A stretch of DNA of 64,000 bases, taken from the NCBI GenBank assembly GCA_045539625.1, contig JAZQFS010000016.1, forward strand, positions 1 through 64,000, given 5' to 3'. Shown one piece after another: positions 27,091-34,407 of this stretch (within the stretch, counting starts at the first letter, position 1; the number at the start of each line of letters is the position of its first letter). The notes below the pieces were generated by a model. It was not told where the DNA came from and did no database searches. It saw only the letters and a list, made by a program, of their open reading frames with translations. Position numbers and translations under genes: made by a program. This DNA comes from UMGS1387 sp045539625 (GTDB taxonomy: Bacteria > Bacillota > Clostridia > Oscillospirales > CAG-382).

Positions 27091-27300
27091 GCTTGTCGCA
27101 AAACCATTGTGAAAGTTTAGGTCAAGCCTTTTCAAAGGCTTGCAGTTTCCAAAGACAGCGTCTTTGGTCGCCGTCCGCAGACGGCGAAACTCCTTATGCT
27201 TCATAAAGCGCAGGAAAGGTGAATTTACCGTCCTTCAAAAGACGGTAAAGAGGAAAACCCTCGCCGGGGGTTTTCCTAAAACGTGAGATAAAACATACTT
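27091..27300 (-). repeat. Modular hairpin repeat, copy A (inverted relative to copies B and C)
   Basis: A ~210-bp non-coding element nearly identical to the reverse complement of 28829-29037. Read on the minus strand it is a series of hairpins joined by fixed linkers. They are AGGAAAACC-type (27251-27277), TTTACCGTC/GACGGTAAA (27224-27249), CGCCGTC/GACGGCG (27169-27186), CCAAAGAC/GTCTTTGG (27149-27167) and CAAGCCTTT/AAAGGCTTG (27123-27142). The second hairpin differs in sequence from copy B but keeps full pairing. No ORF. Confidence 0.9.
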
Positions 27301-27312
27301 TTTGGCAGGCTC

Positions 27313-27338
27313 AATCTCCCCGCCTGTTCGGGGAGATT
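27313..27338 (+). terminator. Perfect terminator hairpin upstream of the flavoprotein gene
   Basis: AATCTCCCCG / CGGGGAGATT, 10-bp perfect stem with a 6-nt loop, then TTCTTTGATTTTTG. It probably ends transcripts from the GH3 region or the repeat. Confidence 0.8.
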
Positions 27339-27355
27339 TTCTTTGATTTTTGTAC

Positions 27356-27384
27356 TTGAAAAATACCGTGCAATATGTTATAAT
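27356..27384 (+). promoter_or_regulatory. Promoter of the flavoprotein gene
   Basis: TTGAAA (27356-27361), 17-nt spacer, TATAAT (27379-27384), about 60 bp before the start codon. Confidence 0.75.
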
Positions 27385-27446
27385 TAATCATAATCATTTT
27401 CAAACCGCATTATGGCGTAAAGTACCAAGCGACAGGAGAAATAAGA

Positions 27447-28811
27447 ATGAGATATGATTGCATAATAATCGGTGCAGGTCCCGGCGGAATTTTTTCTGCC
27501 TTTGAGCTTGTAAACACAAAGCCCGAGCTTAAAGTGGCGGTGTTTGAGGCAGGTCATGCATTGGAAAAAAGAAAGTGCCCCATCGACGGTGACAAGGTAA
27601 AGAGCTGTATCAGCTGTAAGAGCTGCTCCATTATGAGCGGCTTTGGCGGTGCAGGTGCTTTTTCCGACGGTAAGTACAATATTACCAACGATTTCGGCGG
27701 CACGCTGTATGAGTTCATAGGTAAAAACAGAGCCCTTGAGCTTATGCATTATGTTGACGACATAAATATGCGCTTTGGCGGAGAGGGCACAAAGCTGTAT
27801 TCGACGTCAGGCTCAAAGTTCAAAAAACTGTGTATACAGAATGACCTGCATTTGCTTGACGCATCTGTTCGTCATCTGGGCACAGATATAAACTATGTTG
27901 TTCTTGAAAACCTCTATGCTTTTCTTAAGGACAAGGTTGACTTTTACTTTGACTGCCCCGTTGAAACAATAGACATTGTGGACGGCGGCTATGAGGTAAA
28001 GTGCAAGGACGGCTCTTACAGCTGTGAAAAGTGCATTATTTCCGTGGGCAGAAGCGGAAGCAAGTGGATGGAAAGTGTGTGTAACCATCTTGACATTCCC
28101 ACCAAGAGCAACAGAGTGGACATCGGCGTGAGAGTAGAGCTTCCCGCCGAGGTTTTCTCCCATCTTACCGACGAGCTTTACGAAAGTAAAATTGTGTACC
28201 GTACCAAAAAGTACGGCGACAAGGTGAGAACCTTCTGTATGAATCCCAAGGGAAGCGTTGTTAACGAAAATACAGGCGGTATTATCACCGTTAACGGACA
28301 TAGCTACGAGGATCCCAAAAAGCAGACGGAAAACACTAACTTTGCCCTGCTTGTGGCAAAGCATTTTTCCGAGCCCTTCAAGGACTCCAACGGATATGGC
28401 GAAAGCATAGCAAAGCTCAGCAATATGCTGGGCGGAGGCGTTATTGTACAGCGTTTCGGCGACCTTATAAACGGTCAGCGTTCAAATGCGGTGAGAATAC
28501 GCGAGTCCTTTGTTAATCCCACACTTCAGGCAACGCCCGGTGACCTTAGCCTTGTGCTTCCCAAGCGTATTCTTGACGGCATTATCGAGATGATATACGC
28601 CCTTGACAAAATCGCCCCCGGTACGGCAAACGACGACACTCTTCTTTACGGTGTTGAGGTTAAGTTCTACAATATGGAGGTTGAGGTGGACGAGCATCTC
28701 CAGTCAAAGTATGACGGTCTTTACATCATCGGCGACGGAAGCGGAATTACCCACTCTCTTTCCCATGCTTCGGCAAGCGGTGTTCACGTTGCAAGAAATA
28801 TTCTGGGTTAA
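27447..28811 (+). CDS. FAD-dependent dehydrogenase-like protein (COG2509 type)
   Basis: 454 residues, AGGAGA before the ATG. The N-terminal dinucleotide-binding motif IIGAGPGGIFSAFEL is followed by a cysteine-rich stretch (CISCKSC) and GFGGAGAFSDGKYN, typical of the uncharacterised FAD-dependent dehydrogenases of COG2509. A C-terminal second FAD contact LYIIGDGSG is followed by SHASASG. A cytoplasmic flavin oxidoreductase of unknown substrate. It is transcribed alone between inverted repeat copies A and B. Confidence 0.85.
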   Translation: MRYDCIIIGAGPGGIFSAFELVNTKPELKVAVFEAGHALEKRKCPIDGDKVKSCISCKSCSIMSGFGGAGAFSDGKYNITNDFGGTLYEFIGKNRALELMHYVDDINMRFGGEGTKLYSTSGSKFKKLCIQNDLHLLDASVRHLGTDINYVVLENLYAFLKDKVDFYFDCPVETIDIVDGGYEVKCKDGSYSCEKCIISVGRSGSKWMESVCNHLDIPTKSNRVDIGVRVELPAEVFSHLTDELYESKIVYRTKKYGDKVRTFCMNPKGSVVNENTGGIITVNGHSYEDPKKQTENTNFALLVAKHFSEPFKDSNGYGESIAKLSNMLGGGVIVQRFGDLINGQRSNAVRIRESFVNPTLQATPGDLSLVLPKRILDGIIEMIYALDKIAPGTANDDTLLYGVEVKFYNMEVEVDEHLQSKYDGLYIIGDGSGITHSLSHASASGVHVARNILG

Positions 28812-28828
28812 TAATTTTTCTCTGAAAA

Positions 28829-29037
28829 AGTATGTTTCATCTCACGTTTTAGGAAAACCCCCGGCGAGGGTTTTCCTCTTTTTCGTCCTTTTAGGACGAA
28901 AAATTCACCTTTTCTGCGCTTTATGAAGCATAAGGAGTTTCGCCGTCTGCGGACGGCGACCAAAGACGCTGTCTTTGGAAACTGCAAGCCTTTGAAAAGG
29001 CTTGACCTAAACTTTCACAATGGTTTTGCGACAAGCT
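28829..29037 (+). repeat. Modular hairpin repeat, copy B
   Basis: Five perfect hairpins in a row with fixed linkers: stems at 28852-28878 (10 bp), 28880-28904 (11 bp, TTTTTCGTCCT/AGGACGAAAAA), 28942-28959 (7 bp), 28961-28979 (8 bp) and 28986-29005 (9 bp). It ends in a linker containing GGTTTTGCGACAAGC. Linkers such as TTCACCTTT and GCGCTTTATGAAGCA are shared with copies A and C. Confidence 0.9.
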
Positions 29038-29200
29038 TTACCGTCCTTTTAAGGACGGTAAATTCACCTTTCCTGCGCTTTATGAAGCACAAGGAATTTC
29101 GACCTCTCGGAGGTCGACCAAAGGCTTCTCGCCTTTGGAAACTCGGTCGCTTTCTTATAAGAAAGCGACCCAAAGAATTTTATAACAGGTTTTGCGACAA
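29038..29200 (+). repeat. Modular hairpin repeat, copy C (partial, diverged stems)
   Basis: A direct tandem continuation of copy B, lacking the first hairpin. The linkers are almost unchanged (TTCACCTTTCCTGCGC, CTTTATGAAGCA, AGGTTTTGCGACA) but the stems are different and still perfectly paired. They are TTTACCGTCCTT/AAGGACGGTAAA (29038-29063), CGACCTC/GAGGTCG (29101-29117), CCAAAGGC/GCCTTTGG (29119-29139) and GGTCGCTTTCTT/AAGAAAGCGACC (29146-29171). Confidence 0.9.
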
Positions 29201-29205
29201 TCTCA

Positions 29206-29233
29206 GAGCTGCTGCGGCAGCTCTTTTTTTCTT
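29206..29233 (+). terminator. Terminator downstream of the flavoprotein gene
   Basis: AGAGCTGC / GCAGCTCT, 8-bp stem with a TGCG loop, followed by a run of T. Confidence 0.8.
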
Positions 29234-29300
29234 GCTTTTTTGGAAGCCTGCGACAGTAAGTTGCTGTTAATAAAGGACTTTAACAAAAACAAAAAAACAG

Positions 29301-29322
29301 AAGAGCCGCCGAAGCAGCTCTT
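29301..29322 (-). terminator. Terminator of the SLH/GH99-like gene
   Basis: On the minus strand AAGAGCTGC-TTCG-GCGGCTCTT (one mismatch or G-U), then CTGTTTTTTTG. It is 22 bp after the stop codon. Confidence 0.8.
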
Positions 29323-29344
29323 CAAAAGAGATGTTTTATTGTGC

Positions 29345-32300
29345 TTAGTCTTTGATTTCCTTAACAACAATGTTGTCAAGCTCGAAGGTGTCTGATACAT
29401 CTTCTCCCGTAGGTGTGATGTAGCAGGAGAATTTAACGCCGTTGTTGCTTGTCATGGGACCGGGAACATAAATTGTGTTGAAGTGTGTCCATGAACCGTC
29501 GGCTTCAAGCCAGATGCTGCCTGCGTGGTGATTCGTGCCGTCTGATGCAGGATACTGAATGTTAACGGCAAGATTCATTCTTACCTTGTTGCCCTTGGAG
29601 TCGCATACGCCTCTTGCATCAAAGGAAATTTCGTATTTCTTGCCTGATTCAAAGGGATAATCATGTATCGCATAAGTCCAAGCCTTCTTGTCGGGACCTG
29701 TGAAGCGGTATACATGGTTGCCGGGCTTCTGAGCATCCTCTTCGATGGTAACCTTGGCTGTGCCGGAGTAGAAGGTCTGGATACCGGGAAGCTCTGCTGT
29801 GCCGTTCTGAATACCTGATGTATTATAAAGCTCGGGATCATATTCGGGATCTTCGATAAGTCTGATGTAGTCTATATCGATTGAGCCAATCTTGTTAAAG
29901 GGGTCAAATCTGAAGCCTGTAATAAGACCGTTCCAGTTAGGAAGGGGCTTTACATCAAAGGTATATACTTCCCACTCACCCTTGGAGTCGGTGGACTTGA
30001 GAGTCTGTCTTACAGTCTTTGTTTCGTTCCATGAGCTGTCAAGGCTTGTGATGTAGTAGAAGGTCATTTGGTCGGGCTTTTCAGCTTCGTACTTGTAACG
30101 AACTCTCACTTCAATTTCCTTGTACTGTCTTGCAGGGAATTTAATCTTGGAACCGGCGGACATATTGGGGTCGGTGTTTGTGCCGTTTAAGTTTTCACAG
30201 TTGAGGTACTCGCCGTTGGCTGTGAAGTTCATGTTGCCTGACTTCCAGCCGTCGCTGTCAAAGCCGCTGAAGTCCCACTGACCGGGCTGTGTGAAGGAGC
30301 CGCTTGTAATAAGCTCAAGCTCGGGAGTCTCGATGTATACGTTTGTGCCCTCTTCCTTGTAGGTGTAGCCGAGAGCTTCGCTGAGAGCCTTGAAGTCAAT
30401 CATGGGAATACCGTCTACGGAGTAAACTGTATAGCCAAGCTTCTTTTCTACGCCGTCAACGGTATACTTGTCTGAGCCGTCCTTAAAGGTAACAACATGG
30501 TTGTTGGCGGTGAGCTTGATTGTTCTTGTTTCGTGATCCCATTCAAAGAAGGAATAGAGAAGGTGGTCGATGGCTGTTTCGGGGTCGAAGGGATATACAA
30601 GAACGCCGTTGTTTCTTTCGGGAAGAATGATGCTGTCGGCTTCAATGGTGTTAACAAAGAGCTTGTTGTCAACAGCATACTTTGCATCAATTTCATTTTC
30701 CTTAATCTTAAGCAGTTCAATTGCACCCAGCTTAAAGGCAGCGCCGTTGCCGTTGCAGGGGTCAATTCTCAAAGCCTTGAGAGTGCCTCTCCAAAGACCG
30801 CTTCTTAAATGGAAGTCACAAAGCATGGGCTGAAGTCCGCCTGCTGTTGAGGTGTACTTAACCTGCATTGACTTGTTTTCACTGTAGTCGGGCTCTGCTT
30901 CTGTGCCGTAGAACACCTGAAGATGCTTGCCGCCAGGGATTTCGAGGTTTACTCTGATTGCCGCAATTTCCTTGAGATTCAAGCCGTCAATGCCCTTAAC
31001 ATTGAAGTTAAAGTCCTCCTTGTTGCTGACACCGCTCATAACGCCGTTTTCAAACTTAACGTTGTCAACGCCGTTTATATCAACGATTGTCTCGGCAGTA
31101 GGAACGATGGTCTTAACAACCTCGTATTCATATTCCTTGGTATTTACGTTGGTGGGATTTTCGTAGTAGCCCTGGAATCTTAAAAGTCTTGCGTACTGAG
31201 GATAGAAATGGTTGATACGTTCAAGCTGAGCTTCATTGGGAACAACATGAGGAAGTTCTTTAGGAAGGTTTGTATACTTGTCTCTGAGAACGTCAAGATA
31301 GCTGAAGCCGTTAAGACCTTCGCAAGGCATAATATATGTACCTTCGCCGTATTCGTTCCATGTAGATACCCAAACCATCTTTTCTTCCCATGTGCCCTTT
31401 TCTGCGTACTTGGGAATGTATGTGCTCTTAACCCATTCATGGCTCTTTGCCCAATCTTCGGGAGTCATGAGAGGCTGCTTCATGTTTCTCCATGCAAAGT
31501 CGCTGTAGCCTACGCTGATTGTAGGAATAACGTGTGCAGTCTTTGCTTCATTTGCAAGGTTTACGTTCTTGTCAACGTTAACCTGGTACTGATAGCCCGG
31601 TGCATTCCAGTGATATGCTGCGTATGCATCAAGACCTGCCTTTTCAATGGTGTTGATGGATGCATTTGAAACGTAAAGCATACCGTCAAAGCCGTAGCTG
31701 CGTGCTACCTCTTCAAGGTATTCAAATTCAGCCTTAGCCTTTTCAAAGTTGCCGAAATACTTATCGCTGCAAATTGAATCAAGTGCATATACGTGTAAAA
31801 GAAGCTTATTGTCAATTACAGCGTAGTTTTCATCAAGGAAGTAGTTTTCAAACCAGTAAGGAATTACGTGGGTTCTGAACTGTTCTGCATTAAACTTTGT
31901 ACCGCTTCCTGCTTCCCAGATAAGGCAGTACTTCATGTAATCCTGATACTTGGAATGCTGGAGACCTTCGTTAAGCTGGAAGGACAGGTGGGTTGTCTTG
32001 ACAGGACCCTTTGCAGGACTTGCGTACCAGCAAACCGCCTGAATGTCAATACCGCCTTCAACCATGTACTTAACTTCCCAGTCAGCACTTTCTCTGCTTC
32101 CTTCGTCGTAGTAGCCGAGAACAGGCTTGTTTTCGTCGTAAGGAGTAATGCAAGCCCAGCCGTAGTGTGTGCCGTCATTGTACCAGAGGTTACAGATGTT
32201 CATTGCAACGATGTAATCGTCAAAGCTTGCCTTTGCAACAGGTGCGGGAACATAGTCATAATGGTCAATGTTGCCGTAAACCTTGATGTTGTCAACCTTT

Positions 32301-33973
32301 GCGTTGCCGCCGTTTGAGTAAATTACGATGCTGTCAACAGGCTCTGTTGCACCAAGTGCTACAGTTGCAAGCTCACGGCCGTTGATAACGATTTCAGCCT
32401 TGCCTGCCGAAGGGTTTGCTTCAACACGAAGTCTGTACCACATATTCTTGGTAAGCTTTTCGTAAACAACTTCGCCGTTGGCATAAAGCTTGCCGTCCTT
32501 GCTTACAAAGTCAACAGCAGCAGTAGAGCCGCTGAGTACCTTAAAGCCTGCGTTTTCGCCTTCGGGGAAGATTGCAAGCATTTCGGCGATGTACTTTGTT
32601 TCGATGGGAGCGAAGGTCTTTGCTACGGAGGACTTACCCTTGAGAAGGATTTCTCTGTCATTATTAACCGATGCTTCGCCTTCTGTCTTCCAGCCGTATA
32701 CCTCTTCAAGACCGTAAATGTCGAAGTTTTCATATACGCCGTAGTTTGCGGTAAAGTTCATCTTACCGGGTGTCATAACACCGTCGCCTGTTTCATCAAT
32801 GATGAGTCTGTAGCTTGCGATGTTGTCGGAAAGCATATCGTATTCGCCGCAGTATGCGTTGTTGATGTATGTCTTAACCTTGCCTGCGGGAATGTCCATA
32901 ATAAGACGGAAGTTGTCATATTCGTTAACGGATGCTGTTGCAAGAGGGGTAAATTTGCCGTCCTTGCCGAGAACATTCCACTTGCCGTCAATAATTGTGA
33001 ATGAAAACGCATCCTTTACGTCAATGTCGCAGAACTTAACCCAAGCACCCTTGTCAACCATCTGCTTAACCTGGAATTCAGCAACAACGATGTCCTTGTC
33101 AATCTTGTTGAACTCACGGAAAAGTGATGAGGGCTGAGTTTTGCTGATGTTAACCACAGAGCCTGCACCCTCTTCAATGTCTGTTCTGGGTGTGCCGCCT
33201 CTGTTGTCAATAACCCAACCTGCTTCGATGTTTTCACGAATACTCATTGCGTGGTTGGTGAGGCCGTTGTTCATATTGCCGTCAAAGTAAAGGAAAACAT
33301 AAGAGTCACGGAAGTTGTATTCCTTGAGAGTGCCCTTTACTCTGTTTTCGGGAAGTGCAACACGGTTGATAATTGCCGCACTTTCGCTTCTCTTGATATC
33401 GGAATCGGGGTTGAATGTACCGAAGTCATCGCTTCCGAATACGATACCTGCGTTGTAAAGCATAAGAATTTTCTTTGCATAGTCGTTGCCCTCGATAACG
33501 TCGGGAATATGTACAACGTTATTGATTGCCTTGTACTCACTTGCGGGTACTGCATCTGCAAAGAGGGTTGCCATTTCGGCACGAGTGATGTTACGTGTCA
33601 TGCTGTCGAATTGGTCTTCCTTCATAATACCGTTGGAAACAGCATATTTTACGTACATATCGTACCAGTTGCCGCCCTGAACTGCAGGAATTTCCTTGCC
33701 GTTGTAGCTTGCGTTTACACGGGCAGCCATTGTGATACCCTGAGCAACTGTTACATTGCCGTCGGGGCTGAATACGGTGTCGTCCGTACCGTTCATAAAG
33801 CCAAGTTCGTATGCGGAAGCAACTTCCTTTGCATACCATGCACCTGATTTTACGTCGGTGAACTGACCGTCTTTGTAGGTGTTGGTTTTAGTGAAGGCTG
33901 CATTTGCGGCAACTGTAAGAGCTGCGGCAGTGGCAACGGTCACCAAAGCCTTAAACGGTTTTCTGAAGTTCAT
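29345..33973 (-). CDS. SLH-anchored surface glycosidase, GH99-like (WbsX-type) core
   Basis: 1542 residues. A signal peptide and three SLH domains (~30-220: FTDVKSGAWYAKEV, GNWYDMYVKYAV, IPDVIEGNDYAKKI) anchor it to wall polysaccharide. Two concanavalin-like/carbohydrate-binding segments follow (~230-600). The middle (~620-1000) resembles the GH99-like/WbsX family, including WVSTWNEYGEGTYI with the likely acid residue. Towards the C-terminus are a copper-amine-oxidase-N-like stalk segment (~1190-1260) and two further jelly-roll carbohydrate-binding regions. It probably degrades or binds a mannose-containing or host glycan at the cell surface. The promoter is at 34008-34036. Confidence 0.8.
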   Translation of the reverse strand: MNFRKPFKALVTVATAAALTVAANAAFTKTNTYKDGQFTDVKSGAWYAKEVASAYELGFMNGTDDTVFSPDGNVTVAQGITMAARVNASYNGKEIPAVQGGNWYDMYVKYAVSNGIMKEDQFDSMTRNITRAEMATLFADAVPASEYKAINNVVHIPDVIEGNDYAKKILMLYNAGIVFGSDDFGTFNPDSDIKRSESAAIINRVALPENRVKGTLKEYNFRDSYVFLYFDGNMNNGLTNHAMSIRENIEAGWVIDNRGGTPRTDIEEGAGSVVNISKTQPSSLFREFNKIDKDIVVAEFQVKQMVDKGAWVKFCDIDVKDAFSFTIIDGKWNVLGKDGKFTPLATASVNEYDNFRLIMDIPAGKVKTYINNAYCGEYDMLSDNIASYRLIIDETGDGVMTPGKMNFTANYGVYENFDIYGLEEVYGWKTEGEASVNNDREILLKGKSSVAKTFAPIETKYIAEMLAIFPEGENAGFKVLSGSTAAVDFVSKDGKLYANGEVVYEKLTKNMWYRLRVEANPSAGKAEIVINGRELATVALGATEPVDSIVIYSNGGNAKVDNIKVYGNIDHYDYVPAPVAKASFDDYIVAMNICNLWYNDGTHYGWACITPYDENKPVLGYYDEGSRESADWEVKYMVEGGIDIQAVCWYASPAKGPVKTTHLSFQLNEGLQHSKYQDYMKYCLIWEAGSGTKFNAEQFRTHVIPYWFENYFLDENYAVIDNKLLLHVYALDSICSDKYFGNFEKAKAEFEYLEEVARSYGFDGMLYVSNASINTIEKAGLDAYAAYHWNAPGYQYQVNVDKNVNLANEAKTAHVIPTISVGYSDFAWRNMKQPLMTPEDWAKSHEWVKSTYIPKYAEKGTWEEKMVWVSTWNEYGEGTYIMPCEGLNGFSYLDVLRDKYTNLPKELPHVVPNEAQLERINHFYPQYARLLRFQGYYENPTNVNTKEYEYEVVKTIVPTAETIVDINGVDNVKFENGVMSGVSNKEDFNFNVKGIDGLNLKEIAAIRVNLEIPGGKHLQVFYGTEAEPDYSENKSMQVKYTSTAGGLQPMLCDFHLRSGLWRGTLKALRIDPCNGNGAAFKLGAIELLKIKENEIDAKYAVDNKLFVNTIEADSIILPERNNGVLVYPFDPETAIDHLLYSFFEWDHETRTIKLTANNHVVTFKDGSDKYTVDGVEKKLGYTVYSVDGIPMIDFKALSEALGYTYKEEGTNVYIETPELELITSGSFTQPGQWDFSGFDSDGWKSGNMNFTANGEYLNCENLNGTNTDPNMSAGSKIKFPARQYKEIEVRVRYKYEAEKPDQMTFYYITSLDSSWNETKTVRQTLKSTDSKGEWEVYTFDVKPLPNWNGLITGFRFDPFNKIGSIDIDYIRLIEDPEYDPELYNTSGIQNGTAELPGIQTFYSGTAKVTIEEDAQKPGNHVYRFTGPDKKAWTYAIHDYPFESGKKYEISFDARGVCDSKGNKVRMNLAVNIQYPASDGTNHHAGSIWLEADGSWTHFNTIYVPGPMTSNNGVKFSCYITPTGEDVSDTFELDNIVVKEIKD

Positions 33974-34007
33974 TTTACCTCTCCTTTGTTATAAATTTTG
34001 ACATACT

Positions 34008-34036
34008 ATTATACCAAGAAATGAGGCAGGAGTCAA
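34008..34036 (-). promoter_or_regulatory. Promoter of the SLH/GH99-like gene
   Basis: On the minus strand TTGACT (34036-34031), 17-nt spacer, TATAAT (34013-34008), 35 bp before the start codon. Confidence 0.8.
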
Positions 34037-34297
34037 TACAAATTGTAGAAAATAAACAGAAAAATATTCAATCCCACCATATTTTTCGGCAAATTGATGT
34101 CTTTATTACATTATACATAAATTTCATTGATTTTCTATAACACAAAGTACAAAAAGTATAACTATATTCATTTTTTTGCATTTTTTTGCCTTGAAGAATA
34201 AGAAAAATAAATGAAGCAATACTTAATTATAAAGTTTGGGGAAATCATCTGTCACCCCCGAAAAAAACAGCCGTAAAAGTGGGAAATTGCCTCTCTG

Positions 34298-34366
34298 ACG
34301 GTAGAATTTGCGCAAAAACGGCAGAATTTACGCAAAACCGTTTTTTTGGAATCTATGTGTTATAAT
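34298..34366 (+). promoter_or_regulatory. Tandem 20-bp operator next to a -35-less promoter
   Basis: Two head-to-tail 20-bp repeats, ACGGTAGAATTTGCGCAAAA (34298-34317) and ACGGCAGAATTTACGCAAAA (34318-34337), differ at two positions. They end exactly where a -35 box should begin relative to the TATAAT at 34361-34366; that position holds CCGTTT, a poor -35. This is the layout of an activator-dependent promoter (for example LytTR-type regulators, which use direct repeats about two helical turns apart). It drives the surface gene at 34408. The 434-bp spacer 33974-34407 shows nothing else but AT-rich sequence and the divergent promoter. Confidence 0.55.
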
Positions 34367-34407
34367 GGAAAAAAGAAAAATATAATCGTTATGAAAGGGC
34401 TGAAAAT

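Noticed and set aside
33251..33847. Long plus-strand frame (198 codons) opposite the SLH protein gene
   Set aside because: Antisense shadow of a codon-biased gene; no ribosome site, no family resemblance, Cys/Val-rich composition typical of reverse frames.
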